Of a DNA stretch of 7,824 bases, positions 1 to 5,811 are shown one piece after another. Both the position numbers and the translations under genes were made by a program. Source of the DNA: JAKVKY01 sp964293585 (lineage in GTDB: Bacteria > Bacillota > Negativicutes > Acidaminococcales > Acidaminococcaceae). The notes below the pieces were generated by a model. It worked only from the letters and a program-made list of their open reading frames with translations. It was not told the DNA's origin and did no database searches. The stretch covers positions 1 to 7,824 of the forward strand of contig CAXYYS010000081.1 of NCBI GenBank assembly GCA_964293585.1. Reading direction: 5' to 3'. Each line of letters opens with the position of its first letter. The first letter of the stretch is position 1.

Positions 1-683
1 TAAGGGGGAAAAAGCTGGAAGTAAGTCATAAAAGCTCCCATTCCGGTGGGGAACATCTGCACCCAGGAAGGGGCCATGGTGCCGGCTGCCGGTACGCCGT
101 ACAGCGCGTCGGTCAGGGTGCAGGCCGTAGCCTTGACGCCGCCGATATAAGCCGCCCGGGCGCCGATGACCGCACCGGCGATGCCCTGAGCCCGACGGGA
201 ACCGAACTCCATCACCGCCCTGCCTTCCGCGGCCCGCACGATGCGGTTAGCCTTGGTGGCAATCAGGGACTGGTGGTTAATGGCCAGCAGTAAAAAAGTC
301 TCCATCAACTGTGCTTCCGCCGCAGGCGCCCGCACCGTCAACATAGGTTCGTAGGGAAAGACCGGGGTGCCTTCCGGCACGGCGTAAATATCTCCGGTGA
401 ACTTAAACTGCCGCAGATATTTTAAAAAACCTTCGTCAAAGATGCCCTTGCCTCGTAAAAACTCGATATCCTTATCCTCAAAATGCAGGTTCTGCACATA
501 GGCGATGATATCGTGGAGACCGGAAGCAATGGCATAACCGCCCTGGTCGGGTACGGTACGGAAAAATACATCGAAATAGGTCTGTTTCTTATAAAAGCCA
601 TTCTTGAAATAGCCGTTCCCCATGGTCAGCTCGTAAAAATCGCAGAGCAGGGAAAGATTTTGCGTGTCTGCCTTTGGTGCCAT
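1..683 (-). CDS. pncB: Nicotinate phosphoribosyltransferase, N-terminal part (runs off window)
   Basis: Joins nicotinate and PRPP to give nicotinate mononucleotide, the first step of NAD salvage; a cytosolic enzyme. The frame is open from ATG at 683 to the window edge (227 full codons), so the C-terminal half is missing. Family landmarks seen: LCDFYELTMGNGYF at residues 13-26, the INHQSLIATKANRI stretch, FGSRRAQG, and GARAAYIGG. The start is supported by AAAGGAG about 11 bases upstream. Oddity: the family motif GT-x-A-H-S, whose histidine is the phosphorylated active-site residue in well-studied members, reads GTMAPSWV here, with proline at residue 205. Other usually conserved residues nearby also differ (RRAQG-x-D, and acidic residues after QMF). 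The gene may be decaying, divergent, or affected by poor sequence at the edge. It is transcribed divergently from the rubredoxin gene. Family assignment is firm; activity is uncertain. Confidence 0.88.
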   Translation of the reverse strand, partial: MAPKADTQNLSLLCDFYELTMGNGYFKNGFYKKQTYFDVFFRTVPDQGGYAIASGLHDIIAYVQNLHFEDKDIEFLRGKGIFDEGFLKYLRQFKFTGDIYAVPEGTPVFPYEPMLTVRAPAAEAQLMETFLLLAINHQSLIATKANRIVRAAEGRAVMEFGSRRAQGIAGAVIGARAAYIGGVKATACTLTDALYGVPAAGTMAPSWVQMFPTGMGAFMTYFQLFPP

Positions 684-787
684 TACCAGAACATCTCCTT
701 TAAAGTTAAACTGCAGCTACATGCCTGCTGCCTGCCGTTAGCCGGCCGCACTTCTGTCCGGTCCGGTACGGTATTTTTTCTATTGTA

Positions 788-870
788 CAACTTTTCTTGG
801 GAAGTTGCTACCTTCTTTATCAACTTTTATAACTTCCTTACAGAATTTTCACTATGTCATTTGGCAACTT
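788..870. promoter_or_regulatory. Cluster of CAACTT half-sites, possible operator
   Basis: CAACTT occurs at 788-793, 821-826 and 865-870 on the plus strand and its complement AAGTTG at 802-807. The first pair forms a palindrome with an 8-base spacer, and the second pair another with a 13-base spacer, extended outward as GGAAGTT (800-806) / AACTTCC (831-837). The last copy lies just upstream of the extended -10 of the rubredoxin promoter, where a bound protein would block RNA polymerase. The repeats are visible; the regulator is unknown and the function is inferred. Confidence 0.35.
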
Positions 871-872
871 TA

Positions 873-881
873 TGGTATAAT
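873..881 (+). promoter_or_regulatory. Extended -10 promoter for rubredoxin-fprA
   Basis: TGG followed by a perfect TATAAT (876-881) matches the sigma-A extended -10 form (TGn-TATAAT). No good TTGACA lies 16-18 bases upstream; TTGGCA at 861-866 is too close (9 bases) to serve. Extended -10 promoters commonly tolerate a weak -35. Transcription would begin near 888 and give a leader of roughly 75 bases before the rubredoxin ATG. Confidence 0.65.
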
Positions 882-964
882 TTAAACAACCATCCCGGGG
901 AAAATCAAGACACTCGAACTTGCTACCGGGAAAATATTTCAGTGCTAAAGAAAGAGGTTTGATC

Positions 965-1123
965 ATGGAAAAATATGTATGCAACGTCTGCGGTTATGTG
1001 TATGATCCCGAAGCAGGCTGCCCGGAAGCCAATATTCCCGCCGGCACCCCCTTTGAAGAATTACCGGAGAGCTGGGTTTGCCCCCTGTGCGGCGTAGACA
1101 AGACGAACTTTTCCAAGATGTAA
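965..1123 (+). CDS. Rubredoxin
   Basis: A small cytosolic one-iron electron carrier of 52 residues, the usual rubredoxin length. Both iron-binding knuckles are intact: YVCNVCGYVYDP near the N-terminus and WVCPLCGVDK near the C-terminus, giving four cysteine ligands around a single Fe. The ATG at 965 is chosen over an upstream in-frame ATG at 920 because the protein family begins at MEKYVC and because AGAGGT sits 7 bases ahead. It is followed after 65 bases by fprA in the same direction. In anaerobes rubredoxin passes electrons from a NADH:rubredoxin oxidoreductase to flavo-diiron proteins, so this pair is a coherent oxygen or nitric oxide scavenging unit. The family assignment is certain; the partner is inferred from the neighbour. 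Confidence 0.96.
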   Translation: MEKYVCNVCGYVYDPEAGCPEANIPAGTPFEELPESWVCPLCGVDKTNFSKM

Positions 1124-1131
1124 GTACAGCG

Positions 1132-1171
1132 AGCGTCCGGTGCCGGGACAACCTGGTCCCGGGCGCTTTTG
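1132..1171 (+). terminator. Intercistronic hairpin with short T run between rubredoxin and fprA
   Basis: CCGGGAC (1143-1149) pairs with GTCCCGG (1156-1162) around a 6-base loop, and an outer AGCG (1132-1135) can pair with CGCT (1164-1167), followed by TTTT at 1167-1170. The T run is short and is followed at once by the fprA ribosome binding site AAGGAG (1175-1180). It therefore looks like a leaky terminator, attenuator or processing hairpin that would give more rubredoxin than FprA mRNA, rather than a true operon end. Confidence 0.5.
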
Positions 1172-1188
1172 TCTAAGGAGCGGTCATC

Positions 1189-2394
1189 ATGAATTCTGGC
1201 AGACAAATTACTTCTGATCTGTATTATCTGGGCGCCAGCGACAGACGCCTGGCCTTATTTGAAAATGTCTACCCGCTCACCGGCGGCGTAGCTTATAATA
1301 CCTATCTGGTCAAAGATGAACAGGCCATCCTGTTCGATTGTGTGGATAAAGCGGTAGCGGACCAGTTCTTCAGCAGCCTGGAGGCCACCCTGGCCGGCCA
1401 GCCTCTGGCCTATGTGGTCATCCAGCATGTGGAGCCCGACCATAGCGCCACGGTGGCGGAACTGTTGCGCCGCCATCCCGAGACTAAGGTCATCGCCTCC
1501 CTGCAGGGAGCACGTTTCCTGGCCCAGTTCTTCGGCCCGGCCTTTACCGGCCGCATCCAGACCGTGGCGGAAAAAGCCACCCTGACTACCGGACGCCATA
1601 CCTTTACCTTCTACATGGCACCCATGGTTCACTGGCCCGAGGTCATGGTCACCTACGATGCTGCAGCTAAAGTTTTATTCAGCGCCGACGCTTTCGGCAC
1701 TTTTGGCGCCTTAAGCGGCAATCTCTTTGCCGATGCTTATGATTACAAGGGCGCCTGGCTCCCGGAATACCGACGTTATTATGCCAACATCGTGGGCAAG
1801 TACGGTCCCCAGGTGCTGGCGCTGCTCAAAAAAGCCGCCGGGCTGGATATCCAGCTGCTCTGCCCGCTGCACGGTCCTATCTGGAGACAGGACCTGGGCT
1901 GGCTCTTAGAAAAATACCAGCGCTGGGCCGGCTATGTACCGGAAGACCAGGCGGTGCTCATTGCCTACGGCAGCATCTACGGCCATACGGAACAGGCGGC
2001 GGAACTCTTAGCCGCTAAGTTAGCCTCGGCAGGCGTACAGGATATCGCCGTGTACGACGTGTCCACCACCCATCCATCCTATCTGGTAGCCGAAGCTTTC
2101 CGCTGCAGTCATATCGTCCTGGCCAGCGCCACCTACAATAACGGCATCTTTGATACCATGCAGACCCTGGTTCACGACCTGGCTACCCACAACCTGCAAA
2201 ACCGCAAGTTCGCCGTCCTGGAAAACGGCAGCTGGGCGCCGGTGGCCGGCAAGCTCATCCGGGAACAGCTGGGCGTGCTCAAAAATCTTATCTGGATTGA
2301 ACCCCAGATTACCATCAAGTCCGCCCTGACCCCGGAGCAGGAAGCGCAAGTGGGGCAGCTGGCTCATAATATTGCCGTGACCATGGAAAAGTAA
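1189..2394 (+). CDS. fprA: Flavo-diiron protein (A-type flavoprotein, FprA)
   Basis: Reduces O2 to water and/or NO to N2O in the cytosol, using electrons from rubredoxin. The 401 residues match the two-domain family. The N-terminal metallo-beta-lactamase-like domain (about 1-250) carries the diiron ligands: H80, E82, D84 and H85 in QHVEPDHS, then H148 (MVHWPEV), D167 (SADAFG) and H228 (CPLHGP). The C-terminal flavodoxin domain (about 255-400) has the FMN phosphate loop AYGSIYGHTE and the flavin-contacting SATYNNGIF. No extra rubredoxin domain is fused at the C-terminus; the separate rubredoxin gene upstream fills that role. The start has AAGGAG 8 bases ahead. All metal ligands are present, so the enzyme is predicted active. 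Substrate preference between O2 and NO cannot be read from sequence alone. Confidence 0.96.
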   Translation: MNSGRQITSDLYYLGASDRRLALFENVYPLTGGVAYNTYLVKDEQAILFDCVDKAVADQFFSSLEATLAGQPLAYVVIQHVEPDHSATVAELLRRHPETKVIASLQGARFLAQFFGPAFTGRIQTVAEKATLTTGRHTFTFYMAPMVHWPEVMVTYDAAAKVLFSADAFGTFGALSGNLFADAYDYKGAWLPEYRRYYANIVGKYGPQVLALLKKAAGLDIQLLCPLHGPIWRQDLGWLLEKYQRWAGYVPEDQAVLIAYGSIYGHTEQAAELLAAKLASAGVQDIAVYDVSTTHPSYLVAEAFRCSHIVLASATYNNGIFDTMQTLVHDLATHNLQNRKFAVLENGSWAPVAGKLIREQLGVLKNLIWIEPQITIKSALTPEQEAQVGQLAHNIAVTMEK

Positions 2395-2400
2395 ACTTAG

Positions 2401-2628
2401 TCAGAACATAATAAAACCTGAAGCACATGTAATTTCAAGTACGTAAAAACAGGCGGGCGCAGTGCTGCCCGCAGGGCGCCCAGTGCTACCGCCCTGTGGC
2501 TTCCACGCGGTCCCCGGCCCGGCGTAGCCCGCCGGGCCGACCGCTGAGGTATTGATTCCCTGCTTAGCAGCACCTCACCCGCCTGTTACGTATTAGAAGT
2601 TTGGCTTCAGGTTATTTTTATGTCCTGA
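2401..2628. terminator. Convergent inverted-repeat arms, likely bidirectional terminator
   Basis: The arms 2401-2424 and 2604-2628 are inverted copies with a few mismatches and one gap; the core AACCTGAAGC / GCTTCAGGTT is perfect. On the plus strand GCTTCAGG is followed by TTATTTTTATG; on the minus strand the matching arm is followed by TTTTATTATG. Each side therefore looks like the closing half of a rho-independent terminator, one for fprA and one for pyrE, which converge here. The unusual point is the spacing: about 180 bases of further structure separate the two arms instead of a small loop. The pairing is directly visible; the terminator function is inferred. Confidence 0.55.
2440..2592. 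repeat. Multi-branched inverted-repeat element (MITE-like or structured RNA)
   Basis: A GC-rich block in an AT-rich spacer that does not code. It is closed by a 15-pair stem: TACGTAA (2440-2446) and CAGGCGGG (2450-2457), separated by an AAA bulge, pair with CCCGCCTG (2578-2585) and TTACGTA (2586-2592). Inside are three hairpins. One is 2469-2478 with 2490-2499 (10 pairs, one G-U). The second is 2507-2511 and 2515-2523 with 2540-2544 and 2531-2539 (14 pairs, CCC bulge). The third is 2545-2550 with 2572-2577, enclosing a CTGC/GCAG mini-stem. The layout fits a miniature inverted-repeat element or a junction-type structured RNA. I do not recognise it as tRNA, RNase P, SRP, tmRNA, 6S or a known riboswitch, and no other copy lies in this window. 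Confidence 0.6.
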
Positions 2629-2662
2629 TTTCTTCTTCGTTCTGAACTATGAGCTGACAAAA

Positions 2663-3256
2663 TTATTTTTTCACCGGATTATTTTTGCCGGTGCTGCCCC
2701 GCTTGGTCAGGGGTTTGCCATCCTTGCAGAGCGGGCAGTCCGCTGCTTTATACGTCGGCACGTTTAAGTGCAGCAGCGCTTCCGTGCGCACGCCAAAATC
2801 CACCTTGCCGCCGCTGCGGTCTACCAAAAGGCCCACGCCGATTACCTGGCCGCCGTGCTCCCGCACCACGTCCATGACTTCCTTGACGCTGCCGCCGGTG
2901 GTAACAATATCTTCCACTACCAGCACCCTGGTGCCTTCCGGAATCTGGAAGCCGCGTTTCAGGGTCATCTTGCCGTTTTCCCGTTCCGTAAAGATAGCCC
3001 GGGTATTTAAAGCCTTGCCGGTCTCATGGGCCAGCAGGATGCCTCCGGTGGTGGGACCTACGACCAGTTCAATGTGGTCGTCCGCATAACGGCGGGCAAT
3101 TTCCTGACATAACTTTTCCGTATACTTAGGGTGCTGCAGCACGTTGAACTTTTCCACGTACATGGGGCTATGCAGCCCGCTGGTCAGTAAAAAATGTCCG
3201 TGCAGCACGGCCTGGGTTTCTTCTAACATCTTCATCACATCTTGTTCGCTTAACAT
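2663..3256 (-). CDS. pyrE: Orotate phosphoribosyltransferase
   Basis: Transfers ribose-5-phosphate from PRPP to orotate, giving OMP, the fifth step of UMP synthesis; cytosolic, usually a dimer. The 197 residues match the family. Seen: the VVGPTTGGILLA segment (66-76), the catalytic loop region ERENGKMTLKRGF (91-103) and the type I PRPP-binding motif VLVVEDIVTTGGS (111-123). The C-terminal tail with CPLC (174-177) and PLTKRGS marks the clostridial/Thermus-like PyrE subgroup. GAGGTG precedes the ATG, and the gene begins 16 bases after the pyrF stop, so it is the last gene of the pyr operon. Downstream lies the convergent inverted-repeat region. All key motifs are intact. Confidence 0.96.
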   Translation of the reverse strand: MLSEQDVMKMLEETQAVLHGHFLLTSGLHSPMYVEKFNVLQHPKYTEKLCQEIARRYADDHIELVVGPTTGGILLAHETGKALNTRAIFTERENGKMTLKRGFQIPEGTRVLVVEDIVTTGGSVKEVMDVVREHGGQVIGVGLLVDRSGGKVDFGVRTEALLHLNVPTYKAADCPLCKDGKPLTKRGSTGKNNPVKK

Positions 3257-3272
3257 GACGCACCTCGCCTTT

Positions 3273-3992
3273 TTATTTTACATTTTTGATCTCGGCCACG
3301 ATAGCCGCCGCGGCCGCTTTTTTATCCGCCGCCTGGGTAATGGGACGCCCTACCACGATGTGGCTGGCGCCGTTCTTGATCGCACCGGCGGGAGTAGCTA
3401 CCCGGCTCTGGTCGCCCTGGGCGGCGCCTGCCGGTCTCACTCCCGGGGTCACGATGAGAAAATCCGGGCCGCAGGCCTGACGGATGGCCGCCGCCTCTAA
3501 AGGCGAAGCTACTACCCCGTCTAAACCGCATTCCCTGGCTAACCTGGCCAGAGCCACAACCTGCTCCGGAATGGTATTCTTATAGTTCAAAGCCGCAAAC
3601 TGCGCCGCATCCATGCTGGTCAGGATGGTTACGGCGATTAACCTGGGCGCCTGTATCTTTAAAGCCGCCGCCTGTTCCGTCACCGCCGCCCGGGCTGCCT
3701 GCAGCATCTTGGGTCCCCCCACCGCGTGCACGTTGATGATGTCCACGCCCAGGGCCGTTAAAACTTTCAGCGCCCCGGCCACGGTGTTGGGAATATCCTG
3801 CAGCTACAGGTCCAGGAAAACCTGCTTCTCCTGGTCATTTAAAAATTTAATGATCTCGTTCCCGGCGGCATAATATAATTCCATGCCCACCTTATAAAAA
3901 CGGACGGCCGGACCCAAGTCCCGCACCAGTGCCTTCGCCTGCTCCCCCGTAGGGAAATCCAGGGCTACGATTAAACGGTCTTCTGCCTGCAT
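3273..3992 (-). pseudogene. pyrF: Orotidine 5'-phosphate decarboxylase with in-frame TAG at the catalytic lysine
   Basis: OMP decarboxylase converts OMP to UMP, the last step of the pathway. The reading frame has 239 sense-length positions, the normal size, but codon 63 is TAG (3804-3806). The surrounding motif reads FLDL-stop-LQDIPNT where the family has FLDLKxHDIPNT. The missing residue is therefore the active-site lysine of D-x-K-x-x-D (Lys73 in E. coli). The next motif residue, usually His, is Gln. Everything else is intact and in one frame: D12 (ALDFP), K34 (FYKVGMELY), D61, D66, TPGVRP, DQSRVATP and VGRPIT. The start at 3992 has AAAGG upstream and the family-typical N-terminus. A restart at GTG 3782 would lack the first third of the barrel and the catalytic site. 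This could be a nonsense mutation, a sequence error, or amber recoding; only the family identity is sure. Confidence 0.85.
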
Positions 3993-4087
3993 CTTGGCAC
4001 AACCTTTCTTTACAATATCCGCGTACCGGCGGCGCAATCTGAGCCGTCACAGGTCCGCACAGCCTGTCCTGCCCGGAGCGTCTGCCG
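3993..4087 (-). other. pyrD-pyrF spacer, 95 bases
   Basis: This gap is long for a pyr operon, where these genes usually abut or overlap. It contains only the pyrF ribosome binding site and a small ACAGG/CCTGT inverted repeat on the transcribed strand. The pyrF frame stays open through half of it (to ATG 4037), but the extra N-terminal residues do not resemble the family. Confidence 0.4.
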
Positions 4088-5029
4088 TTAGCAGCGCTTA
4101 CCACCCGGCAAAGCCAAACCTACCAGGTCCTTGATCTGTTTCACCTGGTGCCGGTCCATATACTCCAGCAGGCCGCCGCAAATATCTACGGCCAGGGTGG
4201 GGTCCACAAAGTTCCCGGTACCTACGGCCACGGCATTAGCGCCGGCCAGGAAAAATTCCAGGGCATCCGCCGCGTTCATGATGCCGCCCATACCGATCAG
4301 GGGCACCTTCACCTTTTGCGCTACCTCGTAGCACATGCGCACCGCTACCGGGCGTACCGCCGGACCGGATAAACCGCCGGTAATATTACCCAGCACCGGC
4401 CGCTGCCGCTCCACATCAATCTTCATACCGATCAGGGTGTTGATTAAGGAAATCACATCCGTACCGGCTGCTTCCACCGCCAGAGCCAGCTCTGTGATGC
4501 TGGTCACGTTAGGCGAAAGCTTGGTGATGACCACCTTGGAAGTATGGTCCTTCACCTGGCGCACCACCGCTGCAGCCGCCTGAGGATTGGTACCAAAAGC
4601 GATTCCCCCCGCTTTCACGTTAGGGCAGGAAATATTAATCTCCACCGCCGCCACGCCGGGGACATCCAGCTTGGCCGCCAGCTCGCCGTATTCTTCCGGG
4701 CTGGCGCCGGCGATATTCACGATCACCGGGACCTTATATTTTTTCAGTTTAGGTAAAGTTTCCTGCAAAAAATATTCCGCGCCGGGATTTTCCAAGCCCA
4801 CGCAGTTCAGCATGCCGGAAGGCGTTTCTACCGCCCGCTGGCCCTGGTTGCCGGCCCGTGGCAGCAGGGTGGTACCCTTTACCGTCACCGCGCCCAGCTG
4901 CTGTAAATCCAGGAAATCCGTAAATTCCAGGCCGAAGCCAAAAGTTCCCGAAGCCGTGGTTACCGGCGTTTTCATCTTGAGACCGGCCAGGTTCACGGCT
5001 AAACGGTGTGCGCATCTTGCCTTTACCAT
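4088..5029 (-). CDS. pyrD: Dihydroorotate dehydrogenase, class 1B catalytic subunit
   Basis: Oxidises dihydroorotate to orotate on FMN and passes electrons to the PyrK subunit and on to NAD+; a cytosolic heterotetramer with PyrK. 313 residues in an FMN TIM barrel. Seen: ASGTFGFG near the N-terminus, K51 in TVKGTT, VNIAGASPEEY, the class 1 catalytic cysteine C135 in NISCPNVKAGGIAFG (133-147), K170 in TKLSPNVT, SLINTL, NITGGLSGPA and the phosphate-binding GMGGI and AVAVGT. A cysteine rather than a serine at the active site places it in class 1. The start at 5029 is chosen because AGGAGGTG precedes it and the protein begins as in relatives; an in-frame ATG 42 bases upstream only adds a glycine-rich tail inside pyrK. 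Its ATG overlaps the pyrK TAA (ATGGTAA), indicating translational coupling. Confidence 0.96.
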   Translation of the reverse strand: MVKARCAHRLAVNLAGLKMKTPVTTASGTFGFGLEFTDFLDLQQLGAVTVKGTTLLPRAGNQGQRAVETPSGMLNCVGLENPGAEYFLQETLPKLKKYKVPVIVNIAGASPEEYGELAAKLDVPGVAAVEINISCPNVKAGGIAFGTNPQAAAAVVRQVKDHTSKVVITKLSPNVTSITELALAVEAAGTDVISLINTLIGMKIDVERQRPVLGNITGGLSGPAVRPVAVRMCYEVAQKVKVPLIGMGGIMNAADALEFFLAGANAVAVGTGNFVDPTLAVDICGGLLEYMDRHQVKQIKDLVGLALPGGKRC

Positions 5030-5787
5030 TCTGCCACCTCCTGAGCCCAAAAGACCGGCCCGTCCGTACAAACTTTTAAGCGTTTGCCCACGCCGCCGCA
5101 GGAGCAGCTCAGGCAGGCGCCCAAACCGCAGGCCATGTAGCGTTCCAGGGAAACCTGGCAGGGCACCTGGGCCTTAGCGCAAGCCGCGGCCACCCCCTTC
5201 ATCATGGGCACGGGACCACACACATAGGCGCAGTCATAGCCCTTAGTTAAAAGTTCCGGCAGCAGCGCCATGACGGTACCCTTAGTACCCAGGCTGCCAT
5301 CATCCGTGGTCAGATACTGCTCCGGGCAGTAGTCCTGGTAAATTTCTTTCCAGAACAGGTCGTCCGCAATCCTGCCGCCCATGAGCACCGCCGGTTTTTG
5401 CGCCTGCAAAGCCGCTGCCAGATAGTAAAGCGGCGCCAGGCCTAAACCGCCGCCGATAAGCAGCGGTTTTTTAGCCGTAAGGTCAAAGCCATGGCCCAAA
5501 GGTCCAATCACGCTTAAAGTATCACCGCTGCAGGCATCTGCCAAAATCTGCGTGGCCTCGCCGATAATGCGGTACATCAGGGAAATGGTGCCGTCCGCCT
5601 TATTCACAGCCGCCACGCCTAAAGGTCGACGGAGCAGCGGCGCCGTATGGCGGCTCACCTGCACATTCACAAACTGGCCCGGCACCGCCGTGCGGGCAAT
5701 GTCCGGCGCAATCAGATCAATTTGTTTGGTAGTGGCGTTGAGCATATACTGCCCCACCACCCTGGCCGTACATAAAAATTTGGTCAT
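5023..5787 (-). CDS. pyrK: Dihydroorotate dehydrogenase electron transfer subunit
   Basis: Carries electrons from PyrD FMN via a 2Fe-2S cluster and FAD to NAD+. 254 residues, a normal PyrK length. Order of domains: a ferredoxin-reductase-like FAD barrel (about 1-100) with PGQFVNV and LLRRPLG; an NAD-binding part with IGGGLGLAPL (111-120) and the CGPVPMM motif (190-196); and a C-terminal 2Fe-2S module with C220, C225, C228 and C240 in the CGLGACLSC / KVCTDGPVF pattern. The usual RRPxS serine is glycine here, a mild variation. The start has AAAGGAG 7 bases ahead. It follows carB by 66 bases and overlaps pyrD, as expected for partners made in equal amounts. Confidence 0.96.
   Translation of the reverse strand: MTKFLCTARVVGQYMLNATTKQIDLIAPDIARTAVPGQFVNVQVSRHTAPLLRRPLGVAAVNKADGTISLMYRIIGEATQILADACSGDTLSVIGPLGHGFDLTAKKPLLIGGGLGLAPLYYLAAALQAQKPAVLMGGRIADDLFWKEIYQDYCPEQYLTTDDGSLGTKGTVMALLPELLTKGYDCAYVCGPVPMMKGVAAACAKAQVPCQVSLERYMACGLGACLSCSCGGVGKRLKVCTDGPVFWAQEVAEW
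5035..5042 (-). promoter_or_regulatory. Ribosome binding site fixing the pyrD start
   Basis: AGGAGGTG on the minus strand, inside the last codons of pyrK, sits 5 bases before ATG 5029. It is the strongest Shine-Dalgarno sequence in the window and rules out the upstream in-frame ATG at 5071 as the main pyrD start. Confidence 0.85.
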
Positions 5788-5811
5788 ACTGGCTCCTTTA
5801 CTTACTCAAAG

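Larger units (their letters stand above)
684..964. other. Divergent intergenic region, pncB / rubredoxin
   Basis: No credible gene lies here; the plus-strand reading frame that covers it is antisense to pncB. It holds the pncB ribosome binding site near 695-701, a GC-rich imperfect inverted repeat followed by a T run (735-779), an AT-rich stretch with repeated CAACTT/AAGTTG half-sites (788-870), an extended -10 promoter (873-881), and an approximately 75-base leader for the rubredoxin gene. The leader contains CCCGG (894-898) and CCGGG (926-930), which could form a small stem. I could not find a convincing promoter for pncB; TACAAT on the minus strand (plus 782-787) is the best -10 candidate, without a good -35. 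Confidence 0.6.

Noticed and set aside
861..866. TTGGCA as the -35 box of the rubredoxin promoter
   Set aside because: It is only 9 bases from the TATAAT, too close for sigma-A contact with both boxes.
483..962. 159-residue plus-strand reading frame
   Set aside because: Most of it is antisense to pncB and it runs through the divergent promoter region; no family resemblance or ribosome binding site.
2440..2592. CRISPR array, tRNA or classical riboswitch
   Set aside because: There is no repeat-spacer pattern, no tRNA cloverleaf with conserved TTC and anticodon arms, and the location downstream of both genes does not suit a riboswitch.
2668..2692. CACCGG/CCGGTG inverted repeat at the end of pyrE as its terminator
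   Set aside because: On the transcribed strand it is followed by A bases, not T, and it lies within the coding end; the better terminator candidate is the 2401-2628 arms.
3273..3782. Separate 169-residue minus-strand gene starting at GTG 3782
   Set aside because: It is the same frame as the upstream 3807-3992 part and continues the same enzyme; the break is a single TAG with no ribosome binding site for a restart.
5030..5071. Longer pyrD start at ATG 5071
   Set aside because: The extra residues are glycine-rich, lie inside the pyrK end, and a strong AGGAGGTG directly precedes ATG 5029.
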